Notes: a model not told the origin generated them from the sequence alone. A stretch of 64,000 bases of DNA from Selaginella tamariscina (GCA_003024785.1 PUQB01000161.1:186001-250000), one strand, 5' to 3'; shown: positions 12,129 to 23,663, numbered from the stretch's first letter. Made by a program: numbers and translations.

Positions 12129-12655
12129 CTACCTCTGCCACGTGCTCGGTCCTCCCCGAAGTTTACCAAGCAAGTTGTCAAGAGCCCGAGCACCAGCATA
12201 TTGTGCCGTGTTACTGTCTGAGATAAGAAGCCCGACTAAGGGCTCAATGCAGATGGTAGCTGCCGGAGTGGAGCAGACCCTTGAACTAGCAAACAACACT
12301 CTGCAGAGCTCTACTACTCCTTCTTTGAGCTCCAGGGAGTAGTCCAAAAGGAGTATTCGAGACAGAGAGTCGAGGGCATTGGGCTCAGCATCCGCTATAG
12401 CAAGTGCTTTTGGAAGATTGTTTGTGGAAAGCCTCATTAGAGCACCCACAGAAGCTTCGAGCTCACGCTCTCCACCAAAGGTTGTATCGCTTGTGAAGCT
12501 GTGTCCATTGCTTTGATATTCTCCGAGGTGAACAGTCCCTGTAAAGCTTGTGCAGCGATGAACCGTGTAGTACGTGTACCTAGACAAAGAACTGCTACTA
12601 GTTGGTCCAATGCAGCTGGTGCTGATTCACGCATGCGGAGCTTTGTGCATAATAA
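12129..12655 (-). pseudogene. Fragment of a CSI1/POM2-like armadillo-repeat gene carried in Z
   Basis: The minus-strand translation strongly resembles ARM repeats of CELLULOSE SYNTHASE-INTERACTIVE proteins, which link cellulose synthase complexes to microtubules. Segments include ALQGLFTSENIKAMD and QAIQPLVE (about 12480-12600), then LEASVGALMRLSTNNLPKA, ELKEGVVELCRVLF and [19 protein letters not shown] down to [10 protein letters not shown] frameshift near 12470-12480 separates the parts. CSI proteins are about 2000 aa; only about 170 aa are here, with no start, no ends and no neighbouring exons. Its place between the transposase and Myb-like genes of Z suggests capture by the transposon. 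Whether it is transcribed cannot be told. Confidence 0.75.
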
Positions 12656-12873
12656 AATATGATTAAGAAGATTAATTAGAATACTTACTTTTGAGATATA
12701 TACAAACGCCCGTACATATGATTTCATATGATTATCAATAGTGTCTGCAAAATAAAGTGTGTGTCCAAATACATGCATTACAAAATAAAATACAATTTTA
12801 TAACTTATCCACAAGCTGCTGCAAAATCTCCTCAAGACGCTCCAGAACAACAACTTTACGCTCTTTCCATTGG

Positions 12874-13483
12874 TTAACTGTGTTTAAATGGTAGTCCTTG
12901 TTTCCTTGAGTTCATTACCAAGTTTAGAAGCTTTATTTCCTTGTCCTTTCTTTGTCTCTTGTGCATCTCATCAGTTGTAGGTAGTCCAATGCCTTCATTG
13001 TCAATAGCACCACCATGTACTTCTTTGATTACAAGGGCCCTGTTACTCATGAACTTATCAATAAGATAATACCATTTGTTTATTTCCTTGTTGTTGCCAG
13101 AGACTTCATTGTATGCCTTCAACTTTTTATATTCTGCATATTTTGCTTTCCACTTATTACAACATGCCTCTGCATCCTTTTTGAAATTTGGAGATTGTGC
13201 TGTACAAAATTCAATATTAAAAAGGTTTGAAAAATAAAAAAGACAACTTATCAACAATTTTCGTCTGCACAATTTGTCACAAATTGACTCCTTGTTTTGG
13301 GGGTTTGCTAAATTCTTCCAGTAGCTCTTCCCTAAAACAAATGAGGAGCTCCACATGTTTATCCTCCCATCTTGATGCCTTCATTTCATCAGGATCTTTC
13401 TTTACCTTCTTGAACCCTCCTTCAGCCTTGAGAGGCCTACCACGTCTTTTTTTAAAGTTCTCATTCGGGATCTCTTGCAACAC
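12874..13483 (-). pseudogene. Myb/SANT-like second protein of element Z
   Basis: Harbinger elements encode a second, DNA-binding Myb/trihelix-like protein needed with the transposase. Exon-like part one (13277-13483) reads a basic KKRRGRPLKAEGG segment, then SRWEDKHVELLICFREELLEEF. Part two (12874-13230) has the second helix region CNKWKAKYAEYKKLKAYNEVSGN, NKWYYLIDKFM and a basic tail. The parts lie in different frames and may be separated by a short intron around 13225-13280. Orientation is opposite to the transposase, as in H1. Confidence 0.65.
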
Positions 13484-13743
13484 AAATAAAAAAGAAGTAA
13501 TAAAAATAAAAAAGAGAGAACTTGCACATCGGATTCATCAAAAAACAAGCAGCAAAGGAGATCGATTGACAACCACCACAGGCTGTGGCACCTTGAATGG
13601 TAGTACCGTCGATAACCCTAGAGAAGTCTCCACAAGATTATGCACCTCCACAAATGTTGCATCCATTTTAATGATTAAGGAAAGCCTAATAATAACCTGC
13701 AGGTTAAATTAAATTATTATACACGTGTTGCTATTTTATGCAT

Positions 13744-13787
13744 GGTAGCCGTATAACCAGGCAAAATTGCCCGGTTATTTGGCTACC
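13744..13787. repeat. 44-bp fold-back hairpin (copy 2)
   Basis: GGTAGCC pairs with GGCTACC, ATAACC with GGTTAT and GGCAA with TTGCC, around a central AA. The element lies about 150 bp inside the right end of Z and recurs inverted at 174-217. Confidence 0.85.
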
Positions 13788-14035
13788 ACCGAAAAAGTCA
13801 TGTAGGCGCCACATAGGTGCCATGTAGATTTTATATTTAAAATAACCTACAAGTGGAAATCCAAACTGTTGATAGAATAAATAATTTATTAAAATTTGAT
13901 TGGTCGGGGCAATTAACCACCCGCTAGTGGAAAGTGGGCCTTAATAAATGTGGTAAGGTTAAAAGGGTAAGGGTAAAGATAAGGGTAACATCTGACATAA
14001 TCTATAAGCAAGAACACATGCTAGAGTAGGGTTTC

Positions 14036-15290
14036 AAAATTCTTACAATTTGATGATGTAATGGAAGAGGATAAAGATGCATATAACAATAATTATGTTT
14101 TTTTGTTTAAAATATTGGGTATGATTTTTTTAAGTAATTTAATGGTATATTGTTAAAAAAAGGGTTAGATCAAACTTGTAAAATGTTGAAAAGAATGAAA
14201 AAATCACTCTTGTATATTCATTTTACAAGCATTTATTATACAACATTGTTATAGATTCTATTTGATTAAGGAAGGTGAGTTTTAGATTTGACCTCATTTT
14301 TTACATTGGTGGAAACATTAGAATTATGTGATTAGTGAGAATGATACTGACAAATACATGAAATTATTTTAAGTTAATTGAAAATAATTTAAATTCATAT
14401 GTGACATGGTAGCCCCAACAATAGAGTTACACCTCCTATAGGTTTTCCTAATAAAATGTAAGTGTTGAGAAAAAGTGAGAATAATTTTAAGTTATTTTTA
14501 GAAATTGGAACATACAAGTGTTGTAAAGTTCATTATAATTAAGTATTATCATAAATTCATTGAGGCTATTTTAGAGCACATGGTTCATTTTTAAAAAATG
14601 ACCAGCTAATTTAATAAACGTTAAACATAGCTTTGATGAATTTCCAAATTGTTGTGGAGTTATAAATTGTCTACATATTGAGCTTGAATTTCCAATTAAT
14701 ACATATATAAGTGACTATATAGACAATGATAAAAACTATTTTATAAGTTGTCAAGCAATAGTGGATAGTAAAGTAAGGTTTATAAATGTTTATAAATGTT
14801 TATACAAAGATGGTTAGAAGCAACAATAACATCAACATGTTACATAAGTCAAAATTTTATAACCTTGTTGAATTTAAACAACGATTGAATGGCTTTCAAG
14901 TTAACAGGGGTTCATATGAGTTTCTAAAATACATTGTGGGAAATTCAGGTTACTTTAGTTTGCCTTAGCTTGTTAATATGCTATATGTTAGAAATACAAA
15001 TGATCAAGTAAAATAATTTAATTTCAAGTGAACATACCTTTGGTCATTTAAAGAATTATTAAAGAATTTTATTAAAGAAAATATCAAAGAATTGAAAAGA
15101 TTAATTATAGCATGTTATATATTACGTAATTTTTTGATTAAGACATGTGATGATGAAGATATTTGGCATTTTATCATAGATGAAGAAGAAAGGTAAAGCT
15201 CTAGGTGTCCTAAAGGATGCACCCCAAGCAACTAAGACTAAATTTTAAAGCTTATTCAAAAACTTTATAAAACCACTTGTAGTTTAAATG
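14036..15290 (+). pseudogene. Decayed H1 transposase (copy 2)
   Basis: Base-by-base similar to 20170-21490 but with many stops and indels. Recognisable are the Asp/Glu-rich N-terminus, CCGVINCLHIELEF near 14650 (first catalytic Asp replaced by Asn), VDSKVRFINVY near 14760 and NSGYFSLP near 14945. Its spacing at 14760-14775 shows that the intact-looking copy 1 has lost a base at the matching place. Confidence 0.85.
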
Positions 15291-15536
15291 TTGTTTTAAT
15301 TACTAAAATATTAGTATAATTATAAAAAGAGAGACTTAACATATATTTTAAAATACTTAAATATATATATGTATGTGTGTGTTTGTGTGCCGATGAACTC
15401 CATGTATATTAACTTCATTAGTCTTTTATATAAAACAGGTACACACATCTACTATATACATGTATATATGTATGTATATAGGTGAGGATATTACAAAGAA
15501 AACACGCACGCACACACTCAAACAAACCTATCCAAA

Positions 15537-16090
15537 AGCTCTAGTAAACTTGGAGTTTGTGTATTTAGAGTTTACTCATTTTAAAACTATAATATATGTT
15601 ATATAGTAATATATATATATATTATAGAAAACTATAATGAGTCCCATAGCAAATGCATGCATGCACACATGTGATATGTTAATTGGTATTAATGCCAATA
15701 AATCCTTGAATAAAATTGACCATTCTCTAGATGAGAAACAATATCCATCGCCCATCACCCATCTTTCACCCAAGTGTCCCAATAGCAATTGAAGCTACAA
15801 TGAGTATATATTATTGGTACATTATGTATGGGAATGGATATATGTATCTATATGAATGCACATAGATATACATGATATGCAAACATATATATTATAAAAT
15901 GTCAATTTCTCACAAGCTGCTAGTTGAAGCTTGTCTTTGTATAAAGCCACTTTGGAGCCAACTTCTCTATGTAAGCTCTTGTAAATTTAGAGTTTGTGTA
16001 TTCAAAGTATACTCATTTTAAAATTTATAATACATGTTATATAATAAATAACTATATATTATAAAAAACTATAATGAGTCCATAGCTTTC
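15537..16090 (+). repeat. Two direct copies of an about 110-bp AT-rich unit
   Basis: 15537-15652 and 15974-16090 both start CTC-TGTAAA-TT, contain GAGTTTGTGTATT and TTTTAAAA, and end ACTATAATGAGTCC(C)ATAGC. The 320 bp between is AT-rich and non-coding. The region 15300-16680 of H1 copy 2 otherwise shows no recognisable gene. Confidence 0.7.
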
Positions 16091-16879
16091 AAGCTCTTCC
16101 TTTCTCCACGTATTTCATAATTAGACTAGTCCATGAAGGAATAGTGTAGTGGCTCATCCTATCAAAGACAGCCTATGCTTGGACCATGCTCTCACACTTG
16201 CTATACATGTCTACCAATGTGTATACCACAAAAGCATTTGTATCAAATCTGTGAGTTTTTGCTTGTCTATAAAATGCACTTCGTGTGTGCTTGTCAAAGT
16301 ATATTCAAGCCTTAAACACAGGGTGGAGTCTGGGTCACATTGCATACTCATGAGTAGCTCCATAACTACTGAGTAATCCATGTTTACCACGTATCACAAA
16401 TGAGATTGTTCCATGGCACAACATCACTAAGTATCACAAAATGAGATTGTTCCATGGCATAACATCACTAGGTATTCTGTGTGATAGCTGAGCCCTCAAT
16501 CTCGTATTGAGGCACAGTCTTTGTGCAATTCCACTAGCTGGGGTAGACAACTCCTACCTAAATGGAACTTTAACTCTTGGCAAAAATGATGCTTGACAGT
16601 TGGATCATCTTGTGTATGTAAATGCCCCTCACATTCCAAGAAGATGTGAAGCAGAATGGTTAGACACGCAAAGCATAATATATAGCAACCTATAAGTGGG
16701 ATTAAGGGTTTTATACACACACAAGAGTTATATATATATATTTAGTGCTATATAGAGAGAGAGACATATATGACGTTCCACAAAATCATTTCAAAAAATA
16801 AAGTAGCCACTCATGTTGGATTGTTACAGTGTTATATACATATTCACTCATGGATTGACACAGTGTTATGTACACACTC

Positions 16880-17490
16880 ACACATGTACTTATATAAAAA
16901 AAGATTGTTTAATAATATATATTTACTTCTTCTTCGTTATCATGCTTTAACTAATAAGAAAGAAACTATTAGTTAATTTATTTAAATTACTAACTATTTT
17001 AAAATTACTTTTAAACTTGCCTCATAATTATTTAGAACATAAAAGTTTAATATTTTTAATCGTGGTTTTCTTTTTCTTCATGTCAAAACATAATGATCCT
17101 CTCCTATCAAATATACAAACTTAGAATAACATACACACAAAAAAAAATTACATACCATCCTCTCCATTTAATGAATCTTGTTGTGCTTGTGAAGGTTGTT
17201 GTTGTGTTGGCCCCCTTAAATCCTCAGTCTGCAGAAGGTCATGGATTAACGCTTGGTTGCACTCTCACATAACATTGTACATTGTACATACATTCATGAA
17301 ATCTTATAAGTAACCTATGTTATTTCCTTTCTTAAACATTCATAATTCATATTTGATTTGCACTAGTAAGATTATGAGATTCATGTTGATAAAACTTGTT
17401 GAAATTAGTTACTTACCTCTCCCAATAAAATTTACACTATGCAGCACTTTTATATACATTGTATCTTTTATAATACTTGCAAATATACAC
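16880..17490 (-). pseudogene. Decayed Myb/SANT-like gene of H1 copy 2
   Basis: Nucleotide similarity to 23900-24560, the Myb-like gene of H1 copy 1, is continuous from about 16690 to 17605. Stops and indels interrupt every frame. The (CA)n-bearing intron of copy 1 is replaced by a shorter AC-rich tract near 17130. Confidence 0.75.
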
Positions 17491-17612
17491 TTATATAATT
17501 AAGCCCACACATATAAGATTAGATGTGTGTGTATGATGTGCATGGGTTGTTTGTGTGTATGTGACAAATGTACATGGGATGTGTGTGATGTGCATGGGAT
17601 ATCTTTTTATGT

Positions 17613-18665
17613 ATGCACATTATAATTAAATTGGGCATGATACATGAAAATGGGAATATAAAATAAATTACTAATTAATACTTAAGTTCTAATATTAATT
17701 AATTATTTTATAAATATATATTTAAGTCTTAATCATTAATTAATTAATTAATTAATCCTAACTTAGTGTTAATAAAATTAATTTTATCATTATTAAAAAA
17801 TATATCTTTATTCTTTTTACAATAATATGCAACAAAGAAATAAATAAAAATATAATCTTCATGTTAATATACACTTAATAAACATTACAACTTGAAATAC
17901 ATAGAGAGAATATTTATATAATAAACAATTAATATATTATAGCAAGATATTCATAAAGTAAAGAATATTTCTAAATATCTTATAATAATTAAAAAATATT
18001 ATCAAACATAATTACAAATGAAATCATTTTTATTATGAAATCATTTCAAATTACTTTCTCCTTAACCATATAAAGGAATCTCTTTTTTGTCTAAATCATC
18101 ACCCTTTATATTAATGAAATCATCCTGATCAATATTTTATATGCACGTTATAATTAAATTGGGCATGATACATGAAAATGAAAATATAAAATAAATTACT
18201 AATTAATACTTAAGTTCTAATTATTACTTAATTATTAATTAATTAACAAATGAATCCTTAATTAACCTTACTTAGTGTTAATAAAATTAATTTTATTATC
18301 ACAAGAAAATATATCTTTATTCTTTTTACATTAATATGCAACAAAGAAATGAATAAAATATAATCTTCATGTTAATATACATTTAATAAACATTACAACT
18401 TGAAATACATAGAGAGAATATTTATATAATAAAACAATTAATATATTCTAGCAAGATATTCATAAAGTAAAAAATATTATTTCTTGAGTGTAAACATATT
18501 TTATAGTAATTAAAAAATACTATCAAACATAATTACAAATGAAATCATTTCTTATCAACCTGTCAATCTATTTATAATTATTTTCTCCTTAACTATACAG
18601 AGGAATCTCCTCATTTTGTCTAAGTCATTACCCTTTGGATTAATAAAATCATTCTAGTCAATATC
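17613..18665 (-). repeat. Tandem duplication of the terminal 0.53 kb of X, including the TIR
   Basis: Unit one 17613-18140 and unit two 18141 to about 18665 are close copies. Both begin ATGCAC(A/G)TTATAATTAAA and run through GGGCATGATACATG, ACTAATTAATACTTAAG and the ATTACAACTTGAAATACATAG block. Copy B has a single unit at 51000-51522. Confidence 0.85.
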
Positions 18666-19500
18666 TTTATGTAATAAAATCATTTTAGTCAATATCTTAT
18701 GTTGTTGTCATCATATAACACTCTTATGAATGTAGTTAGGAATTGTCATCCTTGTTAATATGTAATATGTGATAAAAACCAGGATTGCATAAAGGCTTAT
18801 TTTAAAAAATAAAGTTCCTTAATAATAATATTGTAAAGCGCTCGGTTACTCTTCTTTTGATATTTTTCATAAAGTTTTCAAGATTCTTCTTTCTGAGACA
18901 CATGTCCAATAGTCACTAGTTCATAGTATTAATATCAGAATATGGGCCAAAAGTGATTGGATTGATACAAGCAATGTTTTGGTCGAGCATAACCTTTTGA
19001 GGAGAGTCATTACCACTAAGATATATGTGTTCTTCATTATCCTTAATTGATTGATCTCCCAATAAAGCCCAATTATTCTTTCATTTTTGAAAAAGTTTGG
19101 CTTGCTTTCCTTTTTTATATCATAGTATTTGAGAGATTTATAACACATTCACTAGTCAAAAATCTAATCTTTATGAATTACCTCTTTTACAACACTACAG
19201 TGTTTGTAGAACAAATTTAGTAATGATGTCAAGTTGTGAAACTGCATGCATGATTAAATTCCCACAAGTCATCTCCTTGAGCTTTTGAAAGAGACAGTCC
19301 AACCCTGGACGAAAAATGATATCATGTCAAAATTTACCATGACAACAAATGAAAATTACATGTTTAATTTCTCTTCCCATGTTTTTAAGCATTTATCAAT
19401 GAAGCAGAATGCCATTGACATCCAACAACACAATATAGCCATGGGTAACAAGGGACAACGTTGCCTCTTGAATGATTTGTAACTCACTTGTTTAGTCTCT
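18600..19500 (-). pseudogene. FCP1/NLI-type HAD phosphatase-like gene of X copy A
   Basis: On the minus strand VTHGYIVLLDVNGILL (from about 19445) matches the HAD signature region of copy B at 50339. Further down, 18921-19148 matches the copy-B segment around KPLEFHNIRKESKP and the following region. Frames are broken. The start of unit two of the tandem repeat carries the last coding residues. Confidence 0.75.
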
Positions 19501-19949
19501 TTCACATTTATCTTTTGACGCTATGTTGTTGTCAATCTTTTTATCATTTACTTGTACATCATCCTTACAAGATTCATATATTGCAGGTGCTAAAGAAAGT
19601 GGTTTAGAAACTAAAGGTAATAAAAATGGTGATGCAGAAATTGAAGGAGCTAAAGATGGTAATTTAACAACCTCAACAATAAATTCTTTTTATAACTTGC
19701 CAAGATAAGTGGTCCCCATAGTGATGATGTTTTGAGCTGCATTGTTGTACATTTTCTGCATGAAATATGTCATTATGATATGTGGCACAAGTAATTTTTG
19801 CCATACCTCTCCTTATCTCATGCCATTGTTGAAAATCCTGTTTTATTACATTTATAAAATGATAATTAACTGGCCTTATTACCAAGGTATATTATTTACC
19901 TTGTTAATGTGTGACCCATGTTTGAACTAAAAGCTTCTTTAGTCCCTAA
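19501..19949 (-). other. X copy A: region between phosphatase-like gene and the H1 insertion
   Basis: Corresponds to the reverse of about 49925-50280 of copy B with an insertion of roughly 120 bp near 19560-19690 encoding no recognised protein. The stretch CAAGGTATATTATTTACC to TTTGAACTAAAAGCTTC lines up with the reverse of 49905-49960, giving the left junction of the H1 insertion. Confidence 0.6.
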
Positions 19950-20174
19950 GAGGCGGTTCACATGTACCCTCACCCTTACAAGGGTGAGGGTGAGGATAAG
20001 GGCACATGTGACCCTTCTGTAAATGCCACGTCAGCCTAATGGTTATTAATAAATATGGCAAGGTCACATGTGCCCTCACCCTTCAAAAGTAAAAGTAAAA
20101 GGTAAAATATAAATTTGACCTAATCTTTATGCCACATCAGCAAGAGCAACGTTAGGGTAAGACTCAATATTCTT

Positions 20175-21486
20175 ATGGAATTCCAGAATTTTGATGATTC
20201 AATGGAAGAAGATGAAGATGTAGATAACCATACTTATGCTCTTTTATTTGAAGCATTGGGTATGGCTATTTTCCAGGTAATTCAATGGTATATTGTTAGA
20301 AAAAGGGCTAGGTCAAACTTGCATGATGTTGAAAGACTCACACTCTTACACATTCATTTACGAGCATCTGCTATACTACATTACTGTAGGTTCCATTTGC
20401 TTAAAGAAGGTGAATTTTATATTCGACCTCGTTCTTTACATTGGTGGGAACATTGGAATCTGTGATTGATGAGAATGATAGTGACAGGTACAGGGAATTG
20501 TTTCGAGTTAATCGAGAACAATTCAAACTCATATGTGACATGGTAGCCCCAACAATGGAGTCTACACCTCCTACAGGTTTGTGTTTGCTTCCTAATAGAG
20601 ATGCAAGTGTTGAGAAACAGGTGGCAATAGCTTTGATAAGGTTGGCTACTGGATCAAGCTATTTTCAGATATCAGAACATACAGGTGTTGCAAAGTCTAC
20701 TGTAGTTAAGTATTGTCAGAAATTCATTGGGGCTATTTTAGAACACATGGGTCATTTTTTAAAATGGCCAACTGATTTAACAGAGGTTAAACATGGCTTT
20801 GAGGCACTTCGTGGATTTCCAAATTGTTGTGGAGCTATAGATTGTACACATATTGAGCTCGAACTTCCAGCTAATGCATATGCAAGTGACTATATAGACA
20901 AGGATAAAAACTATTCTATTAGTTGTCAAGCAATAGTGGATAGTAAGCAAGGTTTATGGATGTCTATACAGGGGTGGCTGGAAGTAACAATGACATCAAC
21001 ATGCACGGTAAGTCAAGGTTTTATAACCTTGCTGAATCTAAGCAACGGTTGAATGGTCCTCGAGTTAGAAGGGGTTCATGGGAGTTTCCAGAGTACATTG
21101 TGGGAGATTCAGGTTACTTTAGTTTGCCTTGGCTTGTTATGCCATATGCTGGAAATATGGATGATCAAGTAAAGCAGTTCAATTTCAAGTTGTCATCTAC
21201 TAGAATTGTAGCTGAGCGTGCCTTTGGTCATTTGAAGAATCGTTGGAGAATTTTATTAAAGAAGGTGGAAATGGAAAATATTAAAGAGTTGGGAAGGTTA
21301 GTTGTAGCATGTTGTATATTACATAACTTTGTGATTGAGACAGGTGATGAGGAAGATGTTTGGTATCCTATCACAGATGAAGAAGAAAGGCAAAGCTCTA
21401 GGCGTCCTAGAGGACGCACCCCAATGAGTAATGAAACGGCATTGCAACTAAGAACAAATCTTAAAGCTTATTTAGAAACTTTATAA
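20175..21486 (+). pseudogene. PIF/Harbinger DDE transposase of H1 copy 1 (two single-base frameshifts)
   Basis: About 437 codons in three overlapping frames. An acidic N-terminus (DDSMEEDEDVDN) is followed by a helix-turn-helix-like block with EHTGVAKSTVVKYCQKF (near 20680). The nuclease triad is intact: Asp in NCCGAIDCTHIELE (20825), Asp in VGDSGYFSLPWLV (21100), Glu in VAERAFGHLKNRWRIL (21210). It ends with an Arg-rich RRPRGRTP segment and stops at 21486. Compared with decayed copy 2, one base is missing near 20459 (LHWWEHWNL to VIDENDSDRY) and one near 20957 (before MDVYTG). Otherwise intact, so it was recently functional or the shifts are sequence errors. Confidence 0.88.
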
Positions 21487-21739
21487 AATCACTTGTACTT
21501 TTAAATATTGTTTTTAATTAAATGTATTGTTTTTGGGAATGCAAATAACATATACATATGCATTATATACACAATATATAATATTTAACTTTTGTAGGAC
21601 CATTAATTAATTTAACGTTTTAATGACAGGGCTGTAATCTCTTAAAGGAATTCTAGACTACACAACAGACGCTGTATGTATATGTATATATATGTATACA
21701 TAAGGGTATATGTTTATGTTTTTATTATATGAGCCGGAT
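21487..21739. other. 3' flank of the transposase gene, start of non-H1 filler
   Basis: AT-rich; homology with H1 copy 2 fades after about 21510, so the junction of the acquired PPR segment lies between here and 21740. Confidence 0.4.
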
Positions 21740-22480
21740 TGTGTTACGGTTTTAGAGACACTTGGACAGGCAGTTTTTGATAGAGAAGGGGATGGCTATA
21801 CATAGAGAAGCAAGGGAGCGTGGATGTGACCAGGACATATTCGTGGCGAGCGTCTTGGCTACGCGCTCGTGCGGCGTTCGATAGCATGGCGTACAGGGAC
21901 GTTGTTCATGGACTAGCCTCATTCTTGAATACGTGGAGAATAGGGAGAGCTTTCTGGCTATGGAGTTTTTCGAGAGGATGAGTGAGAACAAAGAGTTTTG
22001 TTTAGAGAAGGGGACTGCCGTTCATAGACGAGCTCGAGAATACGGAGTGGACTGTAGCAAACACGTTGGTGGACATGTATTGCAAATGCGGTAATATATG
22101 CCGTGCCCGAGAGGTGTTCGATAATATGACTCGTCACGATGTTGTTTCATGGAACAGTCACGTTGAGAATGAGAAATACGAGGAAGCTCTGGAGTTATAT
22201 ATGGACATCACCTGTGTACCCGACTCTCTTACGTATGTTGCTGCACTCAAGGCCTGTACAGGTTTAGCTGAATATGAGAAGAACTTAACGGTGGAAAACA
22301 CACTGTTAGACATGTATAGTAAGTGCGGTAGTATGCTACATGCTAGGGTGTTTCAATAACATGATAGAGAGAGACGTGGTTTCCTGGACTAATCTCTTTC
22401 TGGGCGTGGAGAATGGGGAAGTTCAGTAGCTATGGAGTTAATCACGAACATGGACTGTGAATGGGACTTTGTTACATATG
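21740..22480 (+). pseudogene. PLS-class PPR gene fragment, plus strand, inside H1
   Basis: The best open part (22066-22359) contains DMYCKCGNICRAREVFDNM, RHDVVSWNS, EEALELYMDI and a second LDMYSKCGSMLHAR, the signature of PLS-type pentatricopeptide repeats that bind organelle RNA. Out-of-frame flanks encode further pieces: a gene-typical DV-HGLASFL and EFFERM before it, and RDVVSWTN after it near 22375. There is no start, targeting peptide or E/DYW end. It lies between the two transposon genes of H1 and is absent from H1 copy 2, so it was probably captured. Confidence 0.8.
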
Positions 22481-22509
22481 TTGCTGTATATGGCTACCAT
22501 GTCACACGG

Positions 22510-22510
<1 letters not shown>

Positions 22511-22579
<69 letters not shown>

Positions 22580-22584
22580 TGGAT

Positions 22585-22645
<61 letters not shown>
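22511..22645. repeat. Compound (TA)n-(GA)n microsatellite, duplicated
   Basis: (TA) followed by (GA) from 22511 to 22575, then ACTTATGGAT(TA)n(GA)n from 22576 to 22645. The repeated ACTTATG(G/T) motif after each GA run indicates a local duplication. Confidence 0.9.
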
Positions 22646-22648
<3 letters not shown>

Positions 22649-22768
22649 TGTGTTGTCGGAACAAAGAAGGTTTAGGCACAGACCTTTTGCTTTTCTGAAG
22701 AAGGCTATGATGATAAACCATGAGAATTTGTTTGTGATAAATTGCTGATCGTGATATACCAATGGATC

Positions 22769-23272
22769 CTACTTCACATACATGCTCAAGAGCATATTAC
22801 AAACCACCGTGTCCGTCTTCACTCGCTCATCGCATCCAACTAAATATTCATGTATTCCCTTGCCACCTTTCAGGTCACCTAGGTTCCCACAAGAATGAAG
22901 AGCAACACTGAAAGCAACGGTATTAGGCTGTACGTTATCTGAAATTATACTGTGAAAAAGCTGCACGACTTCCCGGTCCTCCTGCGCATATGCCCGGATA
23001 ATTGTCGTCCATGAAACAGTGTCTCTCTCCAAAAGATTCTCAAAGACCACTCGAGCCATGGTACAACGACTGTACAGGTTTACTAGCACGTTTCCAAGAG
23101 CTTCTCCAGGCAAGCCTGCTTCCAGGTATACGGATAGACATCCCGCATCGGCATCTATTCGAAGATCTTCCTGGCCTCGTCGGGACACCCACACCTCCCA
23201 TAGAAGTTGGTCAGTGCGTTGTCCAGAGAAACATTCCTCGAGTTGTCCTCGCAGTATCTAACACTCTGGATG

Positions 23273-23275
<3 letters not shown>
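22769..23275 (-). pseudogene. Second PPR gene fragment, minus strand, inside H1
   Basis: Minus-strand reading has NVLVNLYSRC, ARVVFENLLERDTVSWTTI, AFSVALHSCGNLGDLKGG and CNMLLSMYVK (22769-23194), and in another frame NALTNFYGRCGCPDEARKIF (from about 23250). These are again PLS-type PPR motifs, but the orientation is opposite to the fragment at 21740, so the pair cannot be one gene. Two acquisitions or an inversion are needed. Truncated at both ends and bounded by microsatellites. Confidence 0.8.

Positions 23276-23342
<67 letters not shown>
23275..23342. repeat. (CA)n-(TA)n microsatellite
   Basis: CA repeat from about 23275 to 23308 followed by TA repeat to about 23335, at the end of the minus-strand PPR fragment. 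Confidence 0.9.
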
Positions 23343-23663
23343 GTATACAAGAAAGTTGTTTTCCCTGGTTAAGATCTCCCCATGACGTCATGAAATGCAT
23401 CATGGCAACCACACACACAAACACACATAGACAAGCACACACACGACAATAACAACAACGCATTATTTTGCAGTTTCATATAACTAAACAAATGTATATA
23501 TATGTCACACTGTGTACTCTGAGTAGCTCCAAGCATTCCGTGAAGCAGAATCAATTGACTACAAGATACCAAACATATACAGGAGATTCTGAAGCTTTAC
23601 CCGTGTATAAGCTTTTCTGTACATATCAACTTTGGAGCACCGAATAAGAGTGGGATTAAGGGT

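Larger units (their letters stand above)
8987..13940 (+). mobile_element. Complete PIF/Harbinger-like element Z, TSD TTA, nested in H1 copy 2
   Basis: Terminal inverted repeats begin GGCCCACTTTCCA at both ends (8987 and, on the minus strand, 13940) and continue with a shared GGTTAATTG-like block. TTA flanks both ends (8984-8986 and 13941-13943), the usual Harbinger duplication. Inside are a decayed DDE transposase on the plus strand (9400-10533), a TC-rich tract, a CSI1-like host-gene fragment (12129-12655) and a Myb/SANT-like second gene on the minus strand (12874-13483). Removing Z restores the continuous H1 sequence. Confidence 0.85.
8842..17612 (+). mobile_element. PIF/Harbinger element H1, copy 2 (decayed, right end lost), interrupted by Z
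   Basis: The left terminus CAGGCGATTCATGTATGC at 8842, preceded by TAA, matches the left TIR of the intact H1 copy at 19950. The left piece 8842-8986 continues at 13944 (ATAAATGTGG), exactly as the uninterrupted copy 1 runs through 20040-20060. The 4.95 kb between is element Z. From 13944 to 17612 the element shows decayed transposase and Myb-like genes in the same order as copy 1. The right TIR is absent: homology stops where X copy A begins at 17613. The unit is AT-shifted relative to copy 1, as expected for an old silenced copy. Confidence 0.8.

Noticed and set aside
21740-23275. A single functional PPR gene
   Set aside because: The motifs lie on opposite strands, frames are broken and no start, targeting peptide or C-terminal domain is present.
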